Source of the DNA: Vibrio sp. Y2-5
GTDB lineage: Bacteria > Pseudomonadota > Gammaproteobacteria > Enterobacterales > Vibrionaceae
DNA: 64,000 nt
Direction of reading: 5' to 3'
Assembly: GCF_014596725.1 (NCBI RefSeq)
Contig: NZ_JACVEG010000004.1
Coordinates: forward strand, 1-64,000
Positions 16,744-24,903 of the stretch are shown piece by piece. The notes under the pieces were generated by a model. That model searched no databases. It had not been told where the DNA came from and was given only the letters and a program-made list of their open reading frames with translations. A program made the translations under genes and the position numbers. Positions within the stretch are counted from its first letter, which is position 1. Every line of letters starts with the position of its first letter.

Positions 16744-18270
16744 ATGAAAATACAGCCTTACAAAGCTGTTGTATTGGCAATGCTGACAATGTTGCCTCTT
16801 AGTTCTGTACTGGCAAAAAAGCCGGATAACCATCCATCAAATAGTAACCAGTCGTCAAATAATAAGCACGATCAGGGATCTGAAACTGAAACCAGTACCG
16901 GCGGTGGCGAAAGCGAGCTGGTGGATTTGAACGATCAAACCTTTATAACCGTTTATCCTACTGCGCTTACAGGCCCAGTTACTAACCCGGGTATGGGCGT
17001 TGAAACCTTCCATGATAATTGGGGAACCACATTAAGCCTTAGCGAATATCCGGATGCTGGTATCGACTACTACCGATTCTACTGGAATGAATTAGAACCA
17101 GAAGAAGGTAAGTATGCCTTTGATAAGCTGGATAAGATTCTCAGTGAAAATCGTAATGAAACACCACCAAAAATGGTGGCGATTCGCTTTATGACAGCGG
17201 ATGAACCTGAAACCGGTAGCAAAGTGCCACAATGGTTAATCAACAAAGGCATTAGTGGCTATTGGACAGAAGATCATAAGACCTTCGTACCAAACCTTGA
17301 TGACAGTTTGTACCTTTACTACGGTGAAAAACTACTGAAAGCGTTTGGTAAGCGTTACGATGGCAACTCTAACTTAAGCCATATTGATATTGGTATGGTG
17401 GGTTCTTGGGGAGAGTGGCACAACAGCAATTTTTCCGGTTTAGAGCCGTTGCATCAGAAATACAGTGATGCCGACCTGAACAAGTGGGTTGACCTGTATT
17501 TTGAAGCGTTTCCGAAAACACCGAAAGTGATGTTAATCAGTGGTGGTAACAGTTTGGCTTACGCCACTGAAAAAGGGGCAGGATGGCGAGCAGATTGTTG
17601 GGGAGACTGGCACCATTTCTCTACGACATGGAGTCATATGAAAGATGACTACCCATATCGTATTCAGCAAGCTCAAAATGACGATCCAAACTTTGATACC
17701 AGTTGGCAACGCGGACCTATCAGTCTTGAAACTTGTGGAACAATGCAAGGCTGGGAAGCAACGCAAGGCTATAGCTATGAAGAAGTGAAAGCCAGTTTGG
17801 ACTGGGCAATTGCGCATCACGCATCGACGTTGAATTTGAAATCAAAGCCTATTCCGACTCAATATCGTGGTTTACTTGATGAAGCGCTAACTAAAATCGG
17901 CTATCGAATTCGTTTAGAAAAACTCAATCATCAAGTGGAACTAAAAGCTGGTGGTGTGTTGAACGTGAACGCATTGTTTGTCAACGAAGGCGTTGCTCCT
18001 CCTTATCAACATCGCTATTTGGCTTACAGATTAATTGATGCAAATGGCAATGCTGCTTTCTTTGGCACTTCTAGCTACGATGTGCGTTCATGGTTACCGG
18101 GTGAACACGAAACACACAGCAGCCTCACTTTACCAAGCACACTTGAGGCAGGGCATTACTATCTTGAGCTGGCTCTGGTAGATAGCCATGGTGATGCGCG
18201 CTTGAATTTCGCTAATGTTGGCAAGCAAGATTCTGGCTGGTATCGTTTTTCAGATTTAACGATTTTGTAA
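16744..18270 (+). CDS. Secreted TIM-barrel-like protein, DUF4874/DUF4832 type
   Basis: A 508-residue secreted protein. The signal peptide ends at SSVLA; a low-complexity Asn/Ser/Gly linker follows (about 28-58). The main domain (about 65-385) looks like a glycoside-hydrolase-type TIM barrel: YYRFYWNELEPEEGKYAFDKLD and MVGSWGEWHNSNFSG resemble segments of beta-galactosidase-like enzymes, with a glutamate in WGEWH as a possible catalytic residue. A C-terminal beta domain (about 395-508) matches the DUF4832 region as I know it. It is the last operon gene, 18 bases after the previous one, so it probably acts on the exported polymer as a trimming hydrolase or matrix-binding protein. Enzyme activity is not proven by the sequence. 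Confidence 0.8.
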   Translation: MKIQPYKAVVLAMLTMLPLSSVLAKKPDNHPSNSNQSSNNKHDQGSETETSTGGGESELVDLNDQTFITVYPTALTGPVTNPGMGVETFHDNWGTTLSLSEYPDAGIDYYRFYWNELEPEEGKYAFDKLDKILSENRNETPPKMVAIRFMTADEPETGSKVPQWLINKGISGYWTEDHKTFVPNLDDSLYLYYGEKLLKAFGKRYDGNSNLSHIDIGMVGSWGEWHNSNFSGLEPLHQKYSDADLNKWVDLYFEAFPKTPKVMLISGGNSLAYATEKGAGWRADCWGDWHHFSTTWSHMKDDYPYRIQQAQNDDPNFDTSWQRGPISLETCGTMQGWEATQGYSYEEVKASLDWAIAHHASTLNLKSKPIPTQYRGLLDEALTKIGYRIRLEKLNHQVELKAGGVLNVNALFVNEGVAPPYQHRYLAYRLIDANGNAAFFGTSSYDVRSWLPGEHETHSSLTLPSTLEAGHYYLELALVDSHGDARLNFANVGKQDSGWYRFSDLTIL

Positions 18271-18319
18271 GAGTGACAACGTAGCGTTACTCAGTGTGTT
18301 AGCAATTGAATACTATGAA

Positions 18320-18353
18320 AAAGCCCAAGTAATACATACTTGGGCTTTCTTTT
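18320..18353. terminator. Bidirectional terminator between the exopolysaccharide operon and the YgjV-like gene
   Basis: AAAGCCCAAGTA (18320-18331), loop ATACA, TACTTGGGCTTT (18337-18348), followed by CTTTT on the plus strand and an A-run before it that serves the minus strand. Twelve perfect pairs between converging genes. Confidence 0.9.
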
Positions 18354-18379
18354 AACAATCAGTTTTAAGTAATCATTAC

Positions 18380-18640
18380 TTAAGCTGGGTTATGAACACC
18401 TTCTGCTTCAGCTGTTTTCTTCTCTTGGTACATCTTCACTAGGAAGTATACGTTCACAACAGCGATGAAAGTGTTTGTTGCTACAACTGGCAGCGCATCG
18501 ATCATAAGACCGTAAGCTGAGAATAGCGTACAACCGATAAAGTTCAGAATACGAAGCTTCACGATGTCTTTCATAGTTAGAGAAATAGCAACCATGATTG
18601 ACGCTGCGTAACCCATGATTTCAATTGTTTGCATATCCAT
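18380..18640 (-). CDS. YgjV-like small inner-membrane protein
   Basis: An 86-residue protein with three hydrophobic segments (about 8-22, 33-48 and 51-70) and a charged C-terminus (YQEKKTAEAEGVHNPA). The pattern EIMGYAASIMVAISLTMKDI, LRILNFIGCTLFSAYGLMI resembles half of the YgjV inner-membrane family. It may act as a dimer of a three-helix repeat, but transport is not shown. The ATG at 18640 has GAGGG at the right distance. A long, structured-looking leader lies upstream and a PurR-like box about 175 bases away. Confidence 0.7.
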   Translation of the reverse strand: MDMQTIEIMGYAASIMVAISLTMKDIVKLRILNFIGCTLFSAYGLMIDALPVVATNTFIAVVNVYFLVKMYQEKKTAEAEGVHNPA

Positions 18641-18760
18641 AATATAGACCCTCTTTATATGCCGGACTTGGTATCACCGGTACCAATCTTCTCGTCGTGA
18701 GATAAATGAGGGAGCTCCATGCCTCGAATGGTCTAAGTTGATTAACTGGCGCTAATATAC
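18641..18760 (-). promoter_or_regulatory. Structured leader of the YgjV-like gene, possible pseudoknot
   Basis: Read on the minus strand, the leader has a GGAGCTCC dyad (about 18711-18718), a small hairpin TCTC/GAGA, and then a hairpin TTGGTA(18686-18681)/TACCAA(18673-18668). The loop of that last hairpin contains CCGG (18680-18677), which can pair with a second CCGG just downstream (18665-18662), close to the ribosome site GAGGG. This is the shape of an H-type pseudoknot next to a start codon. I match it to no riboswitch class I know. Confidence 0.35.
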
Positions 18761-18816
18761 CAACAGTCAAAGTGTGATGAAAGCCTCAATATTTAGGAAA
18801 TAGAAGGTTAGCGATT

Positions 18817-18832
18817 ACGCAAACGTTTTACG
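18817..18832. promoter_or_regulatory. PurR-like operator
   Basis: ACGCAAACGTTTTACG agrees at 13 of 16 positions with the E. coli PurR box as I remember it (ACGCAAACGTTTTCNT); the left half ACGCAAAC is perfect. It lies 177 bases upstream of the YgjV-like start and 122 bases beyond the VOC gene stop, so the YgjV-like gene is the only target nearby. It may be functional or chance. Confidence 0.35.
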
Positions 18833-18953
18833 TAGCAATCAGATGAAATTAATTCTGTGATCGACTGAAAAAGCTCAAAACATAGAAGGAAGAAGGTTAA
18901 CTAGCGTTCGCCTATTAATCCGAATAAAGTGCTTTTTATAGATCAAATAAGGT

Positions 18954-19370
18954 TTATCGCTTGGCGATGGGGTGGTCTGGGTTAAGCTGTAAGAGATCCC
19001 ACAAGTTGCCATAGAGATCTTCAAACACGGCGACAGTACCGTAGTCTTGTTGTTGCGGATCTCTGACGAAATTAATACCAATTGATTTCATATAGTCATA
19101 ATCTCTCCAGAAATCATCGGTGTTTAAAAAGAGAAACACTCTTCCACCAGTTTGATTGCCGATAAAGTTATGTTGTTCTGGCTTTGATGCCTTCGCCAAC
19201 AACAGGCTAACGCCATGTGAATTTGGTGGAGCAACCACCACCCAGCGCTTATCTTGCTCAGGCTGGTACGTATCATCAATAAGCTCAAACTTAAGCTTGT
19301 TTACATAGAAATCAATCGCTTCGTCATAATCTCTAACTACTAATGCAATGTGTACGATGTTTTGTTTCAT
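18954..19370 (-). CDS. VOC-family (glyoxalase/dioxygenase fold) protein
   Basis: A 138-residue protein with two beta-alpha-beta-beta-beta repeats. It begins IVHIALVVRDYDEAIDFYVNKL, the standard VOC opening with a candidate metal histidine (H7), and ends in GTVAVFEDLYGNLWDLLQ, which carries the usual metal-binding position near its end (E in VFEDLYGN). A metal-dependent lyase, isomerase or dioxygenase is possible; the substrate cannot be told. The ribosome site is weak. It stands alone on the minus strand. Confidence 0.83.
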   Translation of the reverse strand: MKQNIVHIALVVRDYDEAIDFYVNKLKFELIDDTYQPEQDKRWVVVAPPNSHGVSLLLAKASKPEQHNFIGNQTGGRVFLFLNTDDFWRDYDYMKSIGINFVRDPQQQDYGTVAVFEDLYGNLWDLLQLNPDHPIAKR

Positions 19371-19633
19371 TTGTTGGCCGGCTAATAAAGTGTATTAAAT
19401 CAGGTTTAGTGAGCAGAGGAATACTGTAAAGATATTCTCCGCATTGTTCGTCGGGGTCAACTCGTTTTATGTTCGTAAAGTACATATTCATCGAACCAAT
19501 AATCACTGCAATAAATATGTCATCAATGAATGACAAATATGATAACAATCACATTAAATATGAATATTGATGATTAGTATGCATAATTGTTGTGAGCAGC
19601 AACTGATAATAATCCAGCATGTAAGGATATAAA

Positions 19634-20344
19634 ATGCAAAAGAAAATAATTGCTCTGTCAATTTTGTTATGCGGTGTTATTTCAACAAATGTCAGCGCCG
19701 ACCCAAAGACCCCCGGAACCCATAAAGGATATTCAACAATTGAAATGCTATCAGCTGGAATCCCATCTGATTTAAATATGGTATCTGTGGAAGACCTAGC
19801 GAAAGAATTAGGAAACAAACCATCAATTGCCGTTGGCTTCGATATTGATGATACGACACTATTTAGTACACCTGTGTTCTACCGTGGACAGGAAATGTTC
19901 TCTCCAGGTGGTTATTCTTATCTTTCTAATCAGGAATTTTGGGATAAAGCTAACTGTGGCTGGGATGCTTTCAGCCGACCAAAAGAAATTGCTCGTAAAC
20001 TGATTGATATGCACCAAAAACGCGGAGACTCAATTTACTTTATCACGGGTCGAACTGGCTCCGACTGTGACTTCACGACTAAATATTTACAGAGTACTTT
20101 TGATATCAAAGAGATGCATGATGTGATCTTCGCGGGTTCTAGCAAAACAGAATATACGAAAGCCAAATACATCAAAGAGAACGGCATTAAAATTTATTAT
20201 GGCGATGCTGACGGAGATATCATCTCTGCACGTCAAGCTGGAGCTGAAGGCATCCGTGTCATGAGGGCTTCAAACTCTAGCTATACTCCTATACCTAAAA
20301 ATGGCATTTACGGTGAACGAGTATTACGAGATTCAGAATACTGA
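19634..20344 (+). CDS. aphA: Class B acid phosphatase AphA (HAD superfamily)
   Basis: A 236-residue periplasmic phosphatase. The signal peptide is cleaved after TNVSA. The HAD motif I is VGFDIDDTTLFSTPVF with nucleophile D70 and acid D72; motif II is YFITGRTG; the lysine and aspartates of motifs III and IV are in KAKYIKENGIKIYYGDADGDI. The enzyme releases phosphate from nucleotides and other monoesters at acid pH. TAAGGA precedes the ATG. It has its own terminator. It should not be confused with the Vibrio virulence regulator also called AphA. Confidence 0.92.
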   Translation: MQKKIIALSILLCGVISTNVSADPKTPGTHKGYSTIEMLSAGIPSDLNMVSVEDLAKELGNKPSIAVGFDIDDTTLFSTPVFYRGQEMFSPGGYSYLSNQEFWDKANCGWDAFSRPKEIARKLIDMHQKRGDSIYFITGRTGSDCDFTTKYLQSTFDIKEMHDVIFAGSSKTEYTKAKYIKENGIKIYYGDADGDIISARQAGAEGIRVMRASNSSYTPIPKNGIYGERVLRDSEY

Positions 20345-20378
20345 TTTCGTACTCAAGTAAGTAATTCTTTAAAGTACT

Positions 20379-20412
20379 AAATGCCGTTGAAGTCTATTTA
20401 GCGGCATTTTTA
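20379..20412 (+). terminator. Terminator after aphA
   Basis: AAATGCCG (20379-20386) pairs with CGGCATTT (20402-20409) around a 15-base loop, followed by TTT. It is 35 bases past the aphA stop. Confidence 0.75.
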
Positions 20413-20460
20413 TATAAACAGGAAAGACTTCTTTTTATTAAGGTTCCAGTTTCTTGGGCA

Positions 20461-20487
20461 ATAAAAAACCCGTCAAATGACGGGTTT
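20461..20487 (-). terminator. Terminator after tmaR
   Basis: On the minus strand a ten-pair stem (AAACCCGTCA at 20487-20478 with TGACGGGTTT at 20475-20466) is followed by a T-run, corresponding to the A-run at 20463-20468. It lies just past the tmaR stop. Confidence 0.87.
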
Positions 20488-20505
20488 CATTAACTGGCTT
20501 CAACC

Positions 20506-20823
20506 TTATTTCTTAGGTTGGTTCGCTTGCTTGTCTTGCTCTGTTAGCTCGCGGATACGACGGCTGATGTCGCGGCGCTCTTTTGAAATTTCTGCGCTCT
20601 TAATGATGTGGTCATCAACACGATCTTCGTAGTCAGCTTTCATGTTTTTAACGATAGTCATGATCTCTTCTTGAGTCATTTCTGGTTTGATGTAATCAAC
20701 CAAGTTTTCAAGCAAGTCTACACGTTTGCGGTTATCACGAACTTTCTTTTCGTTATCAAGAAGTTCACGTTTCAGTTTGTTTTTGCGGCGAGCTAAGCTC
20801 ACGATTTCAAATACGCTGTTCAT
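20506..20823 (-). CDS. tmaR: Pole-localizer protein TmaR (YeeX, DUF496)
   Basis: A 105-residue, highly charged, almost wholly helical coiled-coil protein matching the DUF496/YeeX family: [57 protein letters not shown]. In E. coli TmaR forms clusters at the cell pole and controls the location and activity of the sugar PTS enzyme I. AGGA precedes the ATG. It is a single gene with its own terminator. Confidence 0.9.
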   Translation of the reverse strand: MNSVFEIVSLARRKNKLKRELLDNEKKVRDNRKRVDLLENLVDYIKPEMTQEEIMTIVKNMKADYEDRVDDHIIKSAEISKERRDISRRIRELTEQDKQANQPKK

Positions 20824-21005
20824 AGGTTCCTTTTCCTATCTCAATGCAACTAATAGTGATTAAAGCACATCGTTGCAACTCATAACAGACTTAAGATCAA
20901 ACCTTACAACAACTTGTCCATTTATTCGCCAGTTAGCGCTTGGCTTGATTGTACTTCACTCTATAAGCGCTATATCATGTGCCCAGTTAAACTTTAAGTA
21001 CCGAA

Positions 21006-21209
21006 ATGATCATGCTGTCCTCAGAAATTGTTGTCTCCAAAGTCGATATCGCACCAGTTGAAGAACAATACAACGTTAAACTCCGTCAAGCTTACCTTCG
21101 CGAGCGTAAAGTCATGGAACATCTTGATATTGAGTTGAACCGTTCAAAAATCGTTATCATGGACGAGAACGGCAATATATTGAGGTTTGCAATGACTCTC
21201 GAACACTAA
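21006..21209 (+). CDS. Conserved-looking small hypothetical protein
   Basis: A 67-residue protein I do not recognise. It has charged, helical character in the middle (EEQYNVKLRQAYLRERKVMEHLDIEL) and ends with strand-like IVIMDENGNILRFAMTLEH. No signal peptide, membrane segment or metal motif. Two ATG codons (21006, 21012) are possible starts and neither has a clear ribosome site. It lies 45 bases before yceH on the same strand and might be co-transcribed. Coding seems likely from the even amino-acid use. Confidence 0.55.
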   Translation: MIMLSSEIVVSKVDIAPVEEQYNVKLRQAYLRERKVMEHLDIELNRSKIVIMDENGNILRFAMTLEH

Positions 21210-21254
21210 ACTGTTCTTTAGTTGCGGTCATTTCTCCAAAGAAGGAAATATAAA

Positions 21255-21905
21255 ATGAATATAGAATTGAGTCCTTTAGAAGCACGAGTCATTGGCTGTT
21301 TAATTGAAAAGGAAGTCACGACACCTGATTATTATCCGCTAACCTTAAATAGTTTAACTGCCGCTGTTAACCAAAAAAGTAATCGTGAGCCCGTTTTGTC
21401 ACTGAGTGATGCGGAAGTTCAAGACGCAGTGTCTGAACTTGTCTCCCGTCGTTTAGTGAGTGATGAAAGCGGATTTAACAGTCGTGCGAGCAAGTTTCAG
21501 CATAGATTTTGTAATACTGAATTTGGTGACTTAAAACTTGATGCGCAAGAACTGGGTATTATTTGCTGCCTGTTACTACGAGGCCCTCAAACTCCGGGTG
21601 AACTAAGAACCAGAACCAATCGTTTATGTTCTTTTAACGATGTTAAAGAAACCGAAGCGATACTAGAACGCTTAGCCGCTAGAGAATCGGGCGCATTAGT
21701 AGTGAAACTGCCTCGTGAACCGGGTAAACGCGAGTCTCGTTATCAGCATCTTTTTTCCGGTGAAGTAGATTTAGAAGCGCTAGCGGTTGAGTCGTCTTCT
21801 GCAAACAATTTTTCAAGCAACAAAATGGAAATGCTTGAGGCTGAAGTCGCAGAGCTACGACAAGAAGTTGCTGAATTAAGAACCATGCTAGAAAAGCTTC
21901 TTTAA
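21255..21905 (+). CDS. yceH: YceH family protein (DUF480, UPF0502)
   Basis: A 216-residue protein of the DUF480 family, made of two winged-helix-like domains: LSPLEARVIGCLIEKEVTTPDYYPLTLNSL, then LDAQELGIICCLLLRGPQTPGELRTR. A C-terminal coiled coil follows (EMLEAEVAELRQEVAELRTMLEKLL). The fold suggests a regulator, but no target is known to me. The frame is open to 21222; the ATG at 21255 has AAGGA eight bases upstream and fits the family start. The next gene starts on the base after its stop, so they are probably one operon. Confidence 0.9.
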   Translation: MNIELSPLEARVIGCLIEKEVTTPDYYPLTLNSLTAAVNQKSNREPVLSLSDAEVQDAVSELVSRRLVSDESGFNSRASKFQHRFCNTEFGDLKLDAQELGIICCLLLRGPQTPGELRTRTNRLCSFNDVKETEAILERLAARESGALVVKLPREPGKRESRYQHLFSGEVDLEALAVESSSANNFSSNKMEMLEAEVAELRQEVAELRTMLEKLL

Positions 21906-22205
21906 ATGTCGACGTTAAACAACTCAGAAAAATCGTGGTGGGTGTACTTTGTACGCACACCACAAAATTCCCTCTACTGCGGTATTACTACAGATGTTGA
22001 ACGTCGTTTTGGTCAACATTGTTCAGGTACTGGTGCAAAGGCTTTAAGAGGGAAGTCGCCTTTAGAGTTGGTGTGGTCACATTATGTTGGCGACAAGAAA
22101 AGTGATGCCCTTAGACTTGAATATCGAATCAAACGTCTGTCTAAAATTCAAAAAGAAAAACTCGTTCAACAACCTTCGTTACTAAGCGTATATATACCCA
22201 ACTAA
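21906..22205 (+). CDS. GIY-YIG nuclease-fold protein (UPF0213, YhbQ-like)
   Basis: A 99-residue protein that is a single GIY-YIG domain: [28 protein letters not shown], with the catalytic-type arginine in ERRFGQH and a later glutamate in [11 protein letters not shown]. This small family (UPF0213) includes E. coli YhbQ, which has weak DNA-cleaving activity. Here the motif reads VYF...YCG. It begins directly after the yceH stop and is probably translated by coupling. Confidence 0.87.
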   Translation: MSTLNNSEKSWWVYFVRTPQNSLYCGITTDVERRFGQHCSGTGAKALRGKSPLELVWSHYVGDKKSDALRLEYRIKRLSKIQKEKLVQQPSLLSVYIPN

Positions 22206-22347
22206 GTTTCTTTCAAACGTGGGTTAGCTTATTTCCTGCCTTATCTTCCTAAACAATATCTGTATTCTGAGACAACGATCGTAGGGTTTCCTGTAAATAT
22301 TGATTTTGTGTATTAATCTTGAAAAGGGACTAATACGAAAGGTTGAT

Positions 22348-23505
22348 ATGGAAATGAATAATTCAAAGAAAGTACTTTCTATAGCAGTGTGTGGATTGGT
22401 TGCAACCTCAGTGAATGCGGCGAATACAGTCGCCGATGCTCGTGGTAACGGTATGGGTAATACTGGTGTGACAACCGCCGACTATCTTCTTGCTCCTTTT
22501 TACAACCCCGCGTTAGGCGCGATATATCGAGACAGTGATACTTTTGGGATCTTGTTTCCCGCAATTGGAGCAACAGCTCGTGACCCAGACGAGTCCTTAA
22601 CAACAATTGATGATTTGCAAGACAGCATTAAAACCTTTGAAGACGCTAGTACTCCGACCCAAGATAACATCAATCAAATAAATAATTATCTTGACCAACT
22701 CTCTGACGATAAACCTTTGGGTGTTTCTGCAGGCGCAGGTATGGCTGTAGCGGTTCCGTTAGAAGCTGTTTCAGTGAACTTTATCGCACGTGGATACGCT
22801 GAAGTGTTGGTAAGAACGGACATTGCCGCTTCTACTGGTAACTTAGAGGCGGATGCCCAAAACCGATACGAAAATTCTAGTGTGGATTTGTTGGCTTTTG
22901 GGTATACAGAGTATGGTTTGTCATTTGCGAAAACTGTCTCAATCAAAGGGCAAGAGTTTGCTTTTGGTGTTACACCTAAATACCAACAACTGCGTACATA
23001 TAAACAAGTTGTTACGGTAGAAAGCTTTGATTTGGATGAGTATGACAAAAGCGAAGTGAAAGACAATGCGTTCAACTTGGATTTGGGTGCGGTATGGATG
23101 CTCGATAATTATAGAGCGGGTGTTGCTATTAAAGATCTCTTTTCACAAGCGCTTAAAACCTATGACGGAGTTAACAACTATAAGCTGGACACTCAGGTTA
23201 CGGTTTCCGGTGGGTATGTTACTGAGCTGTTTACCGCGGCCGTGGACATCGATTTAACCAAGCAGGAGCGATTCTCAGGGTATAACGACAACACTCAATA
23301 TGTTCGGTTTGGTGTTGAAGGTAATGCATGGGGGTGGGCTCAGTTAAGAGCGGGTTATGAGATAGATATTGAAGATACGCTAGATGATGCATTTACCCTT
23401 GGGATAGGAATTAGCCCGGGAGACCTGGTCAGTTTTGATTTGGCAGGCAACTATGCGGGAGATGGGCAGTTTGGGGTATCAACCAACTTAGCTTTCACTT
23501 TCTAA
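22348..23505 (+). CDS. Outer-membrane protein, TraF-like (conjugal transfer TraF_2 family)
   Basis: A 385-residue secreted beta-barrel of the kind often annotated as conjugal transfer protein TraF in vibrios. The signal peptide ends near ATSVNA. It then shows the FadL/TraF-like opening ADARGNGMGNTGVTTADYLLAPFYNPAL and a C-terminal strand ending in F (STNLAFTF). No other transfer genes are present, so conjugation is unlikely; a passive barrel is a better guess. I chose ATG at 22348 (AAAGG five bases upstream), though 22354 is possible. It is monocistronic. Confidence 0.8.
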   Translation: MEMNNSKKVLSIAVCGLVATSVNAANTVADARGNGMGNTGVTTADYLLAPFYNPALGAIYRDSDTFGILFPAIGATARDPDESLTTIDDLQDSIKTFEDASTPTQDNINQINNYLDQLSDDKPLGVSAGAGMAVAVPLEAVSVNFIARGYAEVLVRTDIAASTGNLEADAQNRYENSSVDLLAFGYTEYGLSFAKTVSIKGQEFAFGVTPKYQQLRTYKQVVTVESFDLDEYDKSEVKDNAFNLDLGAVWMLDNYRAGVAIKDLFSQALKTYDGVNNYKLDTQVTVSGGYVTELFTAAVDIDLTKQERFSGYNDNTQYVRFGVEGNAWGWAQLRAGYEIDIEDTLDDAFTLGIGISPGDLVSFDLAGNYAGDGQFGVSTNLAFTF

Positions 23506-23722
23506 CCCTCAAAGCTGCACAATACTTAATCGAATACGGGTACCTAATAGAATTTTTAGGTGCCTGTACTATCAATTAGGCAATATATGCATAATAATCC
23601 TTACATACTCGTTAAGCTTAGGGCGGCTATGTTATTGAAAATGTTCATTTGAATAGCTGCTGTTTCAAGTTGTATCCTTTCAACTTCTTAGCATTCAGTG
23701 TAGGTATTTTATGTCTGCTTGA

Positions 23723-24889
<1,167 letters not shown>

Positions 24890-24903
24890 TAGGCAGATAA
24901 GTA

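Noticed and set aside
22348..23505. Conjugative transfer system suggested by the TraF-like protein
   Set aside because: No other transfer, mobilisation or pilus gene is present; the name comes only from a family label.
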